A stretch of 64,000 nt of DNA from Nocardioides euryhalodurans (GCF_004564375.1 NZ_CP038267.1:124001-188000), one strand, 5' to 3'; counted from the stretch's first letter, positions 28,070 to 36,480 are shown. A program made the numbers and translations. The notes: generated by a model from the sequence alone, not told the origin.

Positions 28070-28732
28070 TCACTGCTCCTCGGGGCCGTCGTCGAGGACG
28101 GAGTAGGCGTGGGCGGCGTTCTCCTCGCGGATCACCAGGTGGAGGAGGTCGCCCTCCTGGATGACCGAGTCGCGGGTGGGCAGCATGCCCTCCCCGAGGC
28201 GGTCGATCCACGCGATGCGGGACTTGGCCTGCTCCTGGAACTGCACGGTGCGGTGACCGATCCAGGCCTCGGGGGCCGGGACGTGGTCGACCCTGATCGT
28301 GCCGGAGGGGTCGCGGAAGTCGGGCTCGGCGCCGGCGGGCAGCATCCGGCGCAGCACCTGGTCGGCGGTCCACTTCACGGTCGCGACGGTGGTGATGCCG
28401 AGCCGCTGGTAGACCTCGGCGCGCCCGGGGTCGTAGATCCGGGCGACGACCTTCTCGATCCCGAAGGTCTCCCGGGCGACGCGCGCGGCGATGATGTTGG
28501 AGTTGTCGCCGCTGGAGACCGCGGCGAAGGCCTCGGCCCGCCGGATCCCCGCCTTCTGCAGGACCTCCTGGTCGAAGCCGTACCCGGTGACCTTGTCACC
28601 GTTGAAGGACGGGCCGAGCCGGCGGAAGGAGTCGGGCTCGCTGTCGATGATCGAGACGGTGTGGTTGCGGTCCTCGAGACTGCGGGCGAGCGTCGAGCCG
28701 ACGCGGCCGCAGCCCATGATCACGACGTGCAC
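28070..28732 (-). CDS. TrkA/RCK potassium-transport regulator (CeoB-like)
   Basis: A 220-residue protein with RCK_N (HVVIMGCGRVGSTLARSLEDR) and RCK_C domains, paralogous to its downstream partner but differing in the nucleotide loop. The GTG at 28732 gives the usual M-HVVIMG start; another GTG 9 bases upstream is possible. The RCK pair likely forms a heteromeric ring controlling the divergently transcribed permease. Confidence 0.9.
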   Translation of the reverse strand: MHVVIMGCGRVGSTLARSLEDRNHTVSIIDSEPDSFRRLGPSFNGDKVTGYGFDQEVLQKAGIRRAEAFAAVSSGDNSNIIAARVARETFGIEKVVARIYDPGRAEVYQRLGITTVATVKWTADQVLRRMLPAGAEPDFRDPSGTIRVDHVPAPEAWIGHRTVQFQEQAKSRIAWIDRLGEGMLPTRDSVIQEGDLLHLVIREENAAHAYSVLDDGPEEQ

Positions 28733-28791
28733 GCTGCACACCGTATCCCAGCCGTTCGGGCGTCGATGGCCCGCCGCGGCCCGGCAGGGTC

Positions 28792-28797
28792 TAGCCT
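28792..28797 (+). promoter_or_regulatory. -10 box before the APC permease gene
   Basis: TAGCCT ends 8 bases before the GTG at 28806. There is no ribosome site between, so a leaderless transcript is likely. Confidence 0.5.
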
Positions 28798-28805
28798 TTC
28801 CGCTC

Positions 28806-30857
28806 GTGGGTGTCGGCGACGTATCCAAGCGGATCCTGCTTGGGCAGAGGCTGCGCAGCTCGCAGCTGGGTGAGACGTTGCTGCCCAAGAAGGTGGCGTT
28901 CCCGGTCTTCGCCAGCGACGCGCTGTCGTCGGTGGCGTACGCCCCGGACGAGGTCTTCATCATGCTCTCGATCGCGGGCGCCTCGGCCTACACGTTCTCG
29001 TGGAAGATCGGCATCGCCGTCGCGCTGGTGATGGCGGCCGTGATCGCGTCGTACCGCCAGACGGTGCACGCCTACCCCAGCGGTGGTGGCGACTACGAGG
29101 TGGCGACCGAGAACCTCGGCCGGACCGCCGGCGTCACCGTCGCGAGCGCGCTGCTGGTCGACTACGTCCTGACGGTGGCGGTGTCGATCTCCTCCGGCGC
29201 CCAGTACGCCGCGGCGGCCATCCCCTTCCTGCACGACCACGAGGCCACCTTCGCCATCGGGCTGGTCGTCCTGCTGGCGGCGATGAACCTGCGGGGCATC
29301 CGCGAGTCGGGCACGTTCTTCGCGATCCCGACGTACCTCTTCATCGGGGCGATGCTCTCGATGTGCGGCTACGGCATGCTGCTGCTGCTGCTCGGGCAGC
29401 TGCCCGAGGTCGAGAGCGCCTCCCTGCAGATCGAGGCGGCGCCCGGCTACGAGGGCGAGCTGACGACACTGGCGCTGATGTTCATGCTCGCCCGCGCCTT
29501 CTCGTCCGGCTGTGCCGCGCTCACCGGTGTCGAGGCGATCTCCAACGGCGTGCCGGCGTTCCGCAAGCCCAAGAGCCGCAACGCCGCGACCACGCTGCTC
29601 CTGCTCGCGCTCGTCGCGATCGCGATGATGATGAGCGTCATCACGCTCGCCCGTCAGATGGGGCTGCGCTACGTCGACCCCCACGAGCTCGACCGCCTGC
29701 TGAACGCCGACGGCACGCCGGTGGCGGCGAGCTACAACCAGGACACCGTGATCGCCCAGATCGCGCAGGCGCTGTTCAGCGGCTTCCCCCCGGGCTACTA
29801 CCTCGTGGTGGTCGTGACCGGCGTGATCCTCGTGCTCGCCGCCAACACCGCCTTCAACGGCTTCCCCGTCCTCGGCTCGATCCTCGCCGAGGACGGCCTC
29901 GCCCCGCGGGCGCTGGCCTCGCGCGGCGACCGGCTCGCCTACAGCAACGGCATCGTGTTCCTCGCGGTGATGGCGATCGCGCTGATCTGGGCCTTCGACG
30001 CGCAGGTGACCCGGCTGATCCAGCTCTACATCGTCGGCGTCTTCGTGTCCTTCAACCTCAGCCAGCTCGGCATGATCCGGCACTGGACGCGCCACCTGCG
30101 GACCGTGAAGGACGCCAACGCCCGGCGGCACATGCAGCGCTCCCGGCTGATCAACGCGATCGGGCTCTCGTTCACCAGCGTGGTCCTCGTCGTGGTGCTG
30201 GTGACGAAGTTCCTCGCCGGCGCCTGGATCGCGATCCTGGCCATGGGCATCTTCTTCGTGATCATGCAGGCGATCAGCAAGCACTACCGCAACGTCTCCC
30301 TCGAGCTCGCCGCCGACGAGGACGACAAGGTGCTGCCCACCCGGGTGCACGCGATCGTGCTCGTCGGCAAGCTGCACAAGCCGACGCTGCGGGCGCTCGC
30401 CTTCGCCAAGGCGTCCCGGCCCAACGTCCTCGAGGGCGTCTACGTCTCCGTTGACGGCGCGGCCACCAGCCGGATGCTCTCGGAGTGGGACGAGCGCAAC
30501 CTCGGCGTACCCCTCAAGGTGCTGCACTCTCCCTACCGCGAGATCGTGCGCCCGATCGTCGACTACGCCCAGGAGATCCGCGCGGCCAACCCGCGGGGCG
30601 TGGTGGCCGTCTACATCCCCGAGTACGTCGTCGGCCGCTGGTGGGAGCAGCTGCTCCACAACCAGACGGCGCTCCGGCTCAAGGGCCGGCTGCTGTTCGC
30701 CCCGGGCGTGATGGTGATCTCGGTGCCCTACCAGCTGCGCTCCTCGGCCATCGCGCGCGAGCGTGCGGGCCGGGAGGACGCCCGCAGCCGTCCGGGCGAC
30801 CTGCGGCGAGGCAACGTCGTGGACCGGACGGGCTCGGACCGCCAGGTGCACCGGTGA
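28806..30857 (+). CDS. APC-superfamily permease, KimA-like potassium importer candidate
   Basis: The 683-residue protein has 12 membrane helices, then a cytoplasmic domain of about 170 residues. Helix 1 reads LSSVAYAPDE and is followed by SYRQTVHAYPSGGGDYEVA, FSSGCAALTGVEAISNGVPAF and SNGIVFLAV. As I recall the B. subtilis KimA sequence, these line up closely with it, including the C-terminal LHNQTALRL segment. KimA is a high-affinity proton-coupled K+ importer. Divergence from two TrkA/RCK genes supports a potassium role over amino-acid transport. It overlaps the TrmA gene by 4 bases. Confidence 0.85.
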   Translation: MGVGDVSKRILLGQRLRSSQLGETLLPKKVAFPVFASDALSSVAYAPDEVFIMLSIAGASAYTFSWKIGIAVALVMAAVIASYRQTVHAYPSGGGDYEVATENLGRTAGVTVASALLVDYVLTVAVSISSGAQYAAAAIPFLHDHEATFAIGLVVLLAAMNLRGIRESGTFFAIPTYLFIGAMLSMCGYGMLLLLLGQLPEVESASLQIEAAPGYEGELTTLALMFMLARAFSSGCAALTGVEAISNGVPAFRKPKSRNAATTLLLLALVAIAMMMSVITLARQMGLRYVDPHELDRLLNADGTPVAASYNQDTVIAQIAQALFSGFPPGYYLVVVVTGVILVLAANTAFNGFPVLGSILAEDGLAPRALASRGDRLAYSNGIVFLAVMAIALIWAFDAQVTRLIQLYIVGVFVSFNLSQLGMIRHWTRHLRTVKDANARRHMQRSRLINAIGLSFTSVVLVVVLVTKFLAGAWIAILAMGIFFVIMQAISKHYRNVSLELAADEDDKVLPTRVHAIVLVGKLHKPTLRALAFAKASRPNVLEGVYVSVDGAATSRMLSEWDERNLGVPLKVLHSPYREIVRPIVDYAQEIRAANPRGVVAVYIPEYVVGRWWEQLLHNQTALRLKGRLLFAPGVMVISVPYQLRSSAIARERAGREDARSRPGDLRRGNVVDRTGSDRQVHR

Positions 30858-31984
30858 GCCGCCACCCCCGCGCCCGCCGCGCCCGCGGCCGGTCGCGGGT
30901 GGGGGAGCGCTTCACCGTCGAGGTGGGTGGCGTCGCGCACGGCGGCCACTGCGTCGCCCGGGTCGCCGACGGCGACTCCGGTGAGGACGGACGCGTCGTC
31001 TTCGTCCGGCACGCGCTGCCCGGCGAGTCCGTCGAGATCGTGGTCACCGAGGGCACCGAGGGTGATCGGTTCTGGCGCGCCGATGCGGTCGCGGTCCTGA
31101 CCGCCTCGCCGGACCGGGTCGACGCCCCGTGCCCCTACGCCGGACCGGACGCGTGCGGTGGCTGCGACTTCCAGCACGTCGCGCTGCCGGCGCAGCGGGA
31201 CCTGAAGGCCGCTGTCGTCCGGGAGCAGCTCGCCCGGCTCGCGCGGCTCGAGGTGGACGTCGACGTGGAGGCCGTCCCGGGCGACGACCAGGGCCTGCAC
31301 TGGCGCACCCGCCAGCGCTACGTCGCGCTCCCCGACGGTCGGATCGGGATGCGCAAGCACCGGTCCCACGAGGTCGTGCCGGTCGACGAGTGCCTCCTGG
31401 AGTCGGCGGAGCCGCCGCGGCACGAGGTGCGCGGGCGGGCCTTCTCGGTCGCCGACGGCGGCTTCTGGCAGGTCCACCCGGGAGCGCCCGAGGTGCTGGT
31501 GGCGACGGTCCTCGACCTGCTGGCGCCGCAGCCGGGGGAGTCGGTGCTCGACCTCTACGCCGGCGTGGGCCTCTTCGCCGCATTCCTCGCCGAGGCCGCC
31601 GGCCCGGGACCGCGTGCGGTGGCCGTCGAGGCCGACCGCGAGGCCTGCCGGCATGCCCGGCTCAACCTCGGCGACCGCGTCGAGGTCGCGACCGGCCCCG
31701 TCGACCGGGTGCTGGCCACGGCGTACGACGAGCCGTTCGACCTGGTGGTGCTCGACCCACCCCGCGAGGGAGCTCGGCGCGCGGTGGTCGAGCAGGTCGT
31801 CGACCGGGCGCCCCGCGCCGTCGCGTACGTCGCCTGCGACCCAGCTGCGCTCGCCCGGGACGTCGCGATCTTCGCCGAGCACGGCTACGGGCTCAGGACG
31901 CTGCGGGCCTTCGACCTGTTCCCGATGACGCATCACGTCGAATGCGTCGCTTTGCTCACCAAAACCGGTCCTGACCTGCGGTGA
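30854..31984 (+). CDS. Class I SAM-dependent RNA 5-methyluridine methyltransferase (TrmA/RlmCD type)
   Basis: The 376-residue enzyme begins with a TRAM-like OB domain, then a cysteine cluster CPYAGPDACGGCDFQHV plus C in DECLLE that fits a [4Fe-4S] site. The SAM motif is LDLYAGVGLFAAF, the catalytic cysteine is in YVACDPAALARD, and the general-base glutamate lies in THHVECVALL near the end. It methylates a uridine in tRNA or 23S rRNA; which one is not clear. The last 23 codons lie inside a repeat found twice more downstream, so the C-terminus (TKTGPDLR) may come from an integrated element. Confidence 0.9.
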   Translation: MSRHPRARRARGRSRVGERFTVEVGGVAHGGHCVARVADGDSGEDGRVVFVRHALPGESVEIVVTEGTEGDRFWRADAVAVLTASPDRVDAPCPYAGPDACGGCDFQHVALPAQRDLKAAVVREQLARLARLEVDVDVEAVPGDDQGLHWRTRQRYVALPDGRIGMRKHRSHEVVPVDECLLESAEPPRHEVRGRAFSVADGGFWQVHPGAPEVLVATVLDLLAPQPGESVLDLYAGVGLFAAFLAEAAGPGPRAVAVEADREACRHARLNLGDRVEVATGPVDRVLATAYDEPFDLVVLDPPREGARRAVVEQVVDRAPRAVAYVACDPAALARDVAIFAEHGYGLRTLRAFDLFPMTHHVECVALLTKTGPDLR

Positions 31985-32125
31985 TGCGATTCCCGCGCAG
32001 CAGGTCGAAAGCCGAAGTCTGGCCTTGAGGCTCACTTTGAGGCCCTGATGGCTCGCTTCGAGGCCGCGGAGCGGGCGCTGCGCCGGGGGCCGCTATCCAG
32101 CCTCGTGGGGGAGTGCAGTCGCGGC
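31916..32125 (+). repeat. 210-bp direct repeat, copy 1 (trmA 3' end, attL-like)
   Basis: This segment recurs at 34921-35130 with no insertions or deletions (constant offset of 3005) and, by hand count, nine mismatches. It contains the last 23 codons of the TrmA-family gene, its stop, and two copies of GGCTCRCTTYGA at 32029-32040 and 32050-32061 spaced by 21 bp. Its left half is gene sequence and its right half carries arm-like sites, as an attL junction would. Confidence 0.9.
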
Positions 32126-32356
32126 GAAAGGGGCTGGGGCCGGACGACCCGTGTCACCGCCAAGAGGCGCGGGGAGGCTGTGGGCCGCCTGGCAATTGTT
32201 CGACTTCTTCCGGTGGCGGCCTTAGATCGCGGGCTCGGACTTCCTGGGCTGTCTGATCATGTGTGCGTAGCCGGAGCCGATGCCGCAGCTGCGGCGGAAC
32301 ATGAGGCTGCGGTCGCTTGCGACCGTCGGAGCCGGCTGCCACGAGGGCTCGGATTG
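32126..32356. other. Non-coding stretch between attachment-like repeats
   Basis: I find no convincing gene here. A reading frame beginning ATGGCTCGC inside the repeat runs on to about 32368, but its codon use and the lack of conservation past the repeat argue against translation. The right end (from about 32310) begins to resemble the sequence upstream of repeat copy 3 near 34740. Confidence 0.5.
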
Positions 32357-32630
32357 GGCTCGCTTTGAATCGCAATGGCCCGCCGCGGTGTGCTGATGCC
32401 GCTACAGGCCTCATACGGCATCGCCGCAGGTCAGCGGCTAGTTTGGGCTCATGATCGCGGCCGATCGCAAAGGATCGAGGTCACGCTCAGGATCATTTGG
32501 GTCTTCACGCACCACGTCGAATGTGTGGGGCTGCTTGAGAAAAGCAGCTCTGACCTCCATGACGTGGTTCGCGATTACGCAATTTGCCTCCGACAATCCG
32601 ACTGGTGGCGTCTTATGGCTCGCTTTGGGC
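32340..32630 (+). repeat. Diverged trmA 3'-end repeat, copy 2
   Basis: The core at 32507-32526 matches 31928-31947 and 34933-34952 in 18 of 20 positions and reads THHVEC in the same frame. Similarity continues to about 32557 (AGCTCTGACCT). Upstream similarity to copy 3 includes CACGAGGGCTCGGATTGG (about 32340) and GATCGCAA-rich DNA. Arm-like GGCTCGCTTTGA lies at 32357-32368 and GGCTCGCTTTGG at 32617-32628, on either side of the core. The reading frame continues past the old stop, so no gene is kept. Confidence 0.7.
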
Positions 32631-32699
32631 TCGCCTTGCGCCGACCCGCCGCCTGATCGGAATTGTGGCAATCCGCACGTCAGGCGCACTCGAAGGCGT

Positions 32700-32870
32700 G
32701 AGTACGCGCAGAATCGCGGTCGCGCGGGCGGCGGGGGTCAGTTCGATGTCGGACCATCGCAGGGCCAGCAGCTCGCCGATGCGCATGCCTGTGGCGACGA
32801 GCATCTCGACGATGTCCGGGAGGTCGACGCTCTTGGGTCCCTTGCGCTTCTCCGCATTCACCGAGCTGAT
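32700..32870 (-). pseudogene. Tyrosine recombinase (phage integrase) fragment
   Basis: Within an open frame at 32613-32969, residues about 34-90 read VISSVNAEKRKGPKSVDLPD followed by IVEMLVATGMRIGELLALRW and SDIEL. This is the start of a tyrosine-recombinase catalytic domain, and the R in GMRIGELLALRW is the first catalytic arginine. Sequence on both sides is unrelated and the second-half motifs (HxxR, Y) are missing, so only a scrap of the gene remains. It sits between the attachment-like repeats, as an integrase gene of an integrated element would. Confidence 0.75.
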
Positions 32871-33140
32871 CACGTGGAACGAGGCGCAGGAGATCCCCTG
32901 GCGGCAGGCGCGCGACCGCGTGCGGCACGACTCGGAGAGCGGGACGCCTGCGAGCACGAACGGTCGCACGCGGAGCGCACGGTGAAACTGCTCAGGAAGA
33001 CCCTGCGGCGGGTGCTTCTCAGGTGAGCGGGACGCGACGCCCCAGGGGCCACGTCGCGCGAGGGATTGGAGCCGAGCCTCACCTGCCCATCGCCTCGAGC
33101 GCGTTCGAGTCGTTCTGCGATCTCAGCCGCGGCACGCAAC

Positions 33141-33146
33141 TAGGAT
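33141..33146 (+). promoter_or_regulatory. -10 box before the AIM24-like gene
   Basis: TAGGAT ends 7 bases before the GTG at 33154. It may serve as a -10 box of a leaderless transcript; AGGA within it is also at a usable ribosome-site distance. Confidence 0.45.
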
Positions 33147-33153
33147 CCCGCGC

Positions 33154-34416
33154 GTGCATCTGGTCCTGAGCGTCGTCGGCTTCCTCCTGCGGAAGCTCGG
33201 GTTCCTGGTGCTGATGCTGGTCGTCCTGTTCCTCGGCTACCTGGCCGTTCGGGCAGTGGTCCCGGCTTTCCAGGAGGCCGTGGCACAAAGGGAGCGGCTA
33301 GAGGTGGTGAGCGAGGAGCAACTCGCTCTCAAGGCCGAGTTGGAGGAGCTGAAGAAGGCCGAGATCAAGCGTCGCGATGAGATCTGCGGCTTCTGGGAGA
33401 ACCTCCTGGCGAAGCCCATGCCCGGGAACGCCTGCAAGGCCGCAGAGGAGGCGGTCGAGGAGGTGGAGGACCAGCTGGCCGAGGTCGAGCAGAGGATCGA
33501 TCAGGCGAAGGCCGAGGAGGGCGACCTGCGGGAGGCCCAGGAGTCCGGGCCGGGGTGGCTCGTCGACCAGTGGGACAAGGTCTGGAGATGGCTCCTCGGG
33601 ATCGCCCTGCTCGCCATCTTCCTTCCTCCGGTCGTGCGCATCGTCAGCTACGTCCTGCTGATGCCGCTGGTCACGGCGACGCACAAGCGGATCCGCCTGA
33701 CAGCTGCGTCCGAGCACGGCGCCGCCAGCCTCCACGCCGGTCCGGCCGAGCGGACCCTGACGCTCAGCCTGGCCCCGGGCCAGGTGCTCTCTGTGCGGTC
33801 GCAGCACCTCCGGCCGGTGCGCGGCACGGTTAAGGGCCGACTGCTCTATGACTGGACCGCACCGTTCATCAGCTTTGCGGCCGGACTCTACGGGCTGAGC
33901 CGGGTTATCGGCGACGAGGAAGGCACCGAGGCGACGCTGGCGACGCCTGACGACCCGGACTCTTACCTGATGCGCATCGACTTCGCCGACCACCCCGGTC
34001 TGGTGATGCATCCGAGGCACCTCGTCGGCGTCATAGGCACACCGGAACTGGAGACACGGTGGCGGTGGGGCGTCGCCGCCCTCGCGACGTGGCAGGTGCG
34101 CTACATCATGTTCGTCGGCACCGGCAGCCTCATCGTCCAGGGCAGCGGCAACGTCGAGGCGACCAGCCCCGGCGATCGGCCCATGAAGATGGAGCAGAAC
34201 CTGGTGATGGGCTTCGACTCCCGCCTGTCGGTCGGCGTGAGCCGCACCGAGGTGTTCTGGCCGTACTTCTGGGGCAGCACGCCACTGGTCGACGACGAGT
34301 TCACCGGCCCGTACCCGTATTTCTGGCAGAAGTCGAGCGACCGCGGCCCCACCAACCCCATCGTCAAGGCGTTCAACGCACTCTTCTCGGCCCTCGGCAA
34401 GCTGCTCGGCTTCTGA
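33154..34416 (+). CDS. Two-helix membrane protein with coiled coil and AIM24-like C-terminal domain
   Basis: The 420-residue protein has a membrane helix at about 4-32, a charged coiled coil at about 45-130 (EQLALKAELEELKKAEIK, VEEVEDQLAEVEQRIDQAKA) and a second helix at about 145-173. The two helices enclose the coil, which should lie outside the cytoplasm. The C-terminal half (about 175-400) is beta-rich with TLSLAPGQVLSVRSQHLRP, YIMFVGTGSLIVQGSGNV and MEQNLVMGFDSRLSVGV, resembling AIM24/TIGR00266 domains. I do not know its function. It is the only intact gene between the attachment-like repeats, so it is probably cargo of a mobile element. Confidence 0.75.
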   Translation: MHLVLSVVGFLLRKLGFLVLMLVVLFLGYLAVRAVVPAFQEAVAQRERLEVVSEEQLALKAELEELKKAEIKRRDEICGFWENLLAKPMPGNACKAAEEAVEEVEDQLAEVEQRIDQAKAEEGDLREAQESGPGWLVDQWDKVWRWLLGIALLAIFLPPVVRIVSYVLLMPLVTATHKRIRLTAASEHGAASLHAGPAERTLTLSLAPGQVLSVRSQHLRPVRGTVKGRLLYDWTAPFISFAAGLYGLSRVIGDEEGTEATLATPDDPDSYLMRIDFADHPGLVMHPRHLVGVIGTPELETRWRWGVAALATWQVRYIMFVGTGSLIVQGSGNVEATSPGDRPMKMEQNLVMGFDSRLSVGVSRTEVFWPYFWGSTPLVDDEFTGPYPYFWQKSSDRGPTNPIVKAFNALFSALGKLLGF

Positions 34417-34764
34417 GCACCCAACCGAGCGACGGAGACCTGAGCGATCATCGTGGTTCCGCAAGTGCCAACGGAGCAGGCTGCCCCGTGGCTGGGATTG
34501 CCCGACCTCCGCGAGCGTCGGGCGAAGGAGTGGACGGTGATCGACGGACAGGCCGAGGTCCTCCGGACGCACGGGATCGGCGTACAGGCCGTGGCTGCGG
34601 GTCGGTAGCCATGGCCGGGGACTTCGTGATCGCTCGCCATCCGACTGGAAGAACTGTCATCGAGCACGTCTTGAGTTCGTGTGATCGGACTGGTTCCCAG
34701 TCTACCCGCGCCGCGCGGCAGGGAGGGCCGTAGTTGTTTGCGAGCGTCGGTGACCGCTGACACG
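34417..34764. other. Gap with no supported gene
   Basis: Two short frames, 34453-34608 (51 codons, GTG) and 34611-34733 (40 codons, ATG), follow the AIM24-like gene directly. Neither resembles a family I know and neither has a clear ribosome site. They may be remnants of element cargo. Confidence 0.4.
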
Positions 34765-34920
34765 AGGGCTCGGATTGGACTCGCTTTGATTCGCAAAGGG
34801 CCGCAGCGGCGGGCCGTCGCTGGCACGCCCATATCTGTATCGTCGCAGGTCAGCGGTCACTTTCTCCCCGGCGGCCGCAATGGATCGCAATCAGTCGCGA
34901 TCACGCTCAGCGCCATGTGT

Positions 34921-35130
34921 CTGTTCCCGATGACGCATCACGTCGAATGCGTCGCTTTGCTCACGAAGAGCTGCTCTGACCTGCGGTGATGCGATTCCCG
35001 CGCAGCAGGTCCAAAGCCGAAGTCTGGCCTTGAGGCTCACTTTGAGGCCCTGATGGCTCGCTTTGAGGCCGCGGAGCGGGCGCTGCACCGGGGGCCGCTA
35101 TCCAGCCTCGTGGGGGAGTGCAGTCGCGGC
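34921..35130 (+). repeat. 210-bp direct repeat, copy 3 (trmA 3' end)
   Basis: About 96% identical to copy 1 at 31916-32125. It keeps the trmA C-terminal frame (FPMTHHVECVALLTKSCSDLR and stop) with no gene body before it. Arm-like GGCTCACTTTGA and GGCTCGCTTTGA lie at 35034-35045 and 35055-35066, and GACTCGCTTTGA at 34778-34789 upstream, so arms stand on both sides of the core at 34933-34952. That layout is attP-like. Confidence 0.9.
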
Positions 35131-35529
35131 GGATTGACGCGGATCACGGACGCTCAACCATTCTGTTCCGGCGGATCGCAGGACGACGTGCCCGCGGCCT
35201 TGGGTGGTCCCGACATTTCAGGCGGGGCCTGGTGGCTCGTGGGCCATCGAGGTTTGCGGCCGCTCGGTGGTCAAGAGAATGGCGAGGCGACGGCTCGAGC
35301 GCACTTCGTCGAGCACTCACGCCCGCTCGCTCGGCTCGGCGACCGCAACGGCCGCTGCTTGCATGCGCCACTCCAGGGCGGGACGCGCTGCGTCGAGCAG
35401 GCACCGGATCGCCGAGGAGGGGCCACCCCCGGACGTTGTCGGGGTCTCCCCCACGAGCACCTCACCCGTAGGGTGGCGACGCTCGTGGACGCCGACCGCG
35501 GCATGTCAGCTCGTCAGTGAAGGAAATGC
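35131..35529. promoter_or_regulatory. Gap with a hairpin and likely promoter of the amidotransferase gene
   Basis: No gene is supported in most of this stretch. Near its end CCACGAGC (35451-35458) pairs with GCTCGTGG (35481-35488), with an inner CACCC/GGGTG stem. TAGGGT at 35469-35474 within it is a good -10 box for the gene at 35530, and AAGGAA at 35519-35524 is its ribosome site. Confidence 0.45.
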
Positions 35530-36480
35530 ATGTGCCGAGTACTCGCCTACATCGGACCCGAAGCCCCGCTCGAGAGCCTGCTGCTCACACCGTCGAACAG
35601 TCTGGTCAACCAGGCCCTCGACCCTGAGCACTACCCAGATCTCCAGCTGGCAGGCTGGGGATTCGGTGCCTGGAGCGAGCACCTGCTCGAGCCGGAGGCC
35701 CCATTCATCTACCGCCGGCCCATGGCGGCCTTCTACGACGACAACGCCGACGGCATCATCCCGAGCCTCCAGGCGAGCACGATGCTTGCCCATGTGCGGG
35801 CAGCCCTGTACAACTCGTCGACCGTCCTGGTCGACGAGAACTGCCACCCCTTCTCCTTCGACGAGACCCCCTGGATCATGGCCCAGAACGGCGACCTGCC
35901 GAACTGGATGCTCCTGCAAAGGGAGTTGCTGCGGCACTGCGAGGACAGATACCTGAAGCAGATGCGGGGCTCGACGGACACGGAATTCCTCTACGTGCTC
36001 CTGCTCTCCCTGCTCGACGGCGACAGCGACCAGGACGTCCAACGCGCGATCGAGGCGATGGTCGGACACATTGCCCAGGCAATGAAGGACCTCGACCTCC
36101 CTGCCCTGACCAAGCTGAAGCTGGCCCTGGTGTCGCCGAATCGGATCATCGGGGTCAACGTCGGTCTCGGGCACCAGGGCGAGACCAACCCGGTCGGCGA
36201 CTGGAAGAAGCTGCGGGAGTCCGGCCCGGGCACGGACGACTTCGCCCTCTCGATGCTCCTGGAGCCGATGTACATGCTGATGGGTAGCCACGTCCCGAGC
36301 GACGACACCACCTACGACTTCGAGGCGTGCGACGAGGACGAGGCGACGGCCGCCATCTTCGCCTCCGAGGCCCTGACGGACGACGCCGAGGGCTGGTCGT
36401 ACGTCGAGTTCGGCGAGATCGTGTTCCTCGAGAACACGGGCGGGCAGGTCACCAGGACCGTCAGCAGGTTATCGGTCTAG
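35530..36480 (+). CDS. Class II glutamine amidotransferase (GATase_4 type)
   Basis: The 316-residue protein starts MCRVLAYIG, so after removal of Met the N-terminal Cys2 is the nucleophile, as in YafJ/EgtC-like class II amidotransferases. Other family stretches are STMLAHVRAAL, HPFSFDETPWIMAQNGDLPN (the glutamine pocket histidine and NG(D/N)) and TDTEFLYVLLLSLL. It would release ammonia from glutamine for an unknown acceptor; no synthase partner is encoded nearby. It lies just right of the trmA repeat array and may be island cargo or the old chromosomal neighbour. Confidence 0.85.
   Translation: MCRVLAYIGPEAPLESLLLTPSNSLVNQALDPEHYPDLQLAGWGFGAWSEHLLEPEAPFIYRRPMAAFYDDNADGIIPSLQASTMLAHVRAALYNSSTVLVDENCHPFSFDETPWIMAQNGDLPNWMLLQRELLRHCEDRYLKQMRGSTDTEFLYVLLLSLLDGDSDQDVQRAIEAMVGHIAQAMKDLDLPALTKLKLALVSPNRIIGVNVGLGHQGETNPVGDWKKLRESGPGTDDFALSMLLEPMYMLMGSHVPSDDTTYDFEACDEDEATAAIFASEALTDDAEGWSYVEFGEIVFLENTGGQVTRTVSRLSV

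Noticed and set aside
32048..32368. Possible gene starting ATGGCTCGC inside the repeat, also present at 35053
   Set aside because: Only the first 26 codons are shared between copies; beyond the repeat the two frames are unrelated. The ATG coincides with an arm-like repeat, so the frame is probably accidental.
31916..35130. CRISPR array or composite transposon as an explanation of the repeats
   Set aside because: The repeats are 210 bp and too few and irregular for CRISPR, there are no cas genes, and there is no transposase or terminal inverted repeat.
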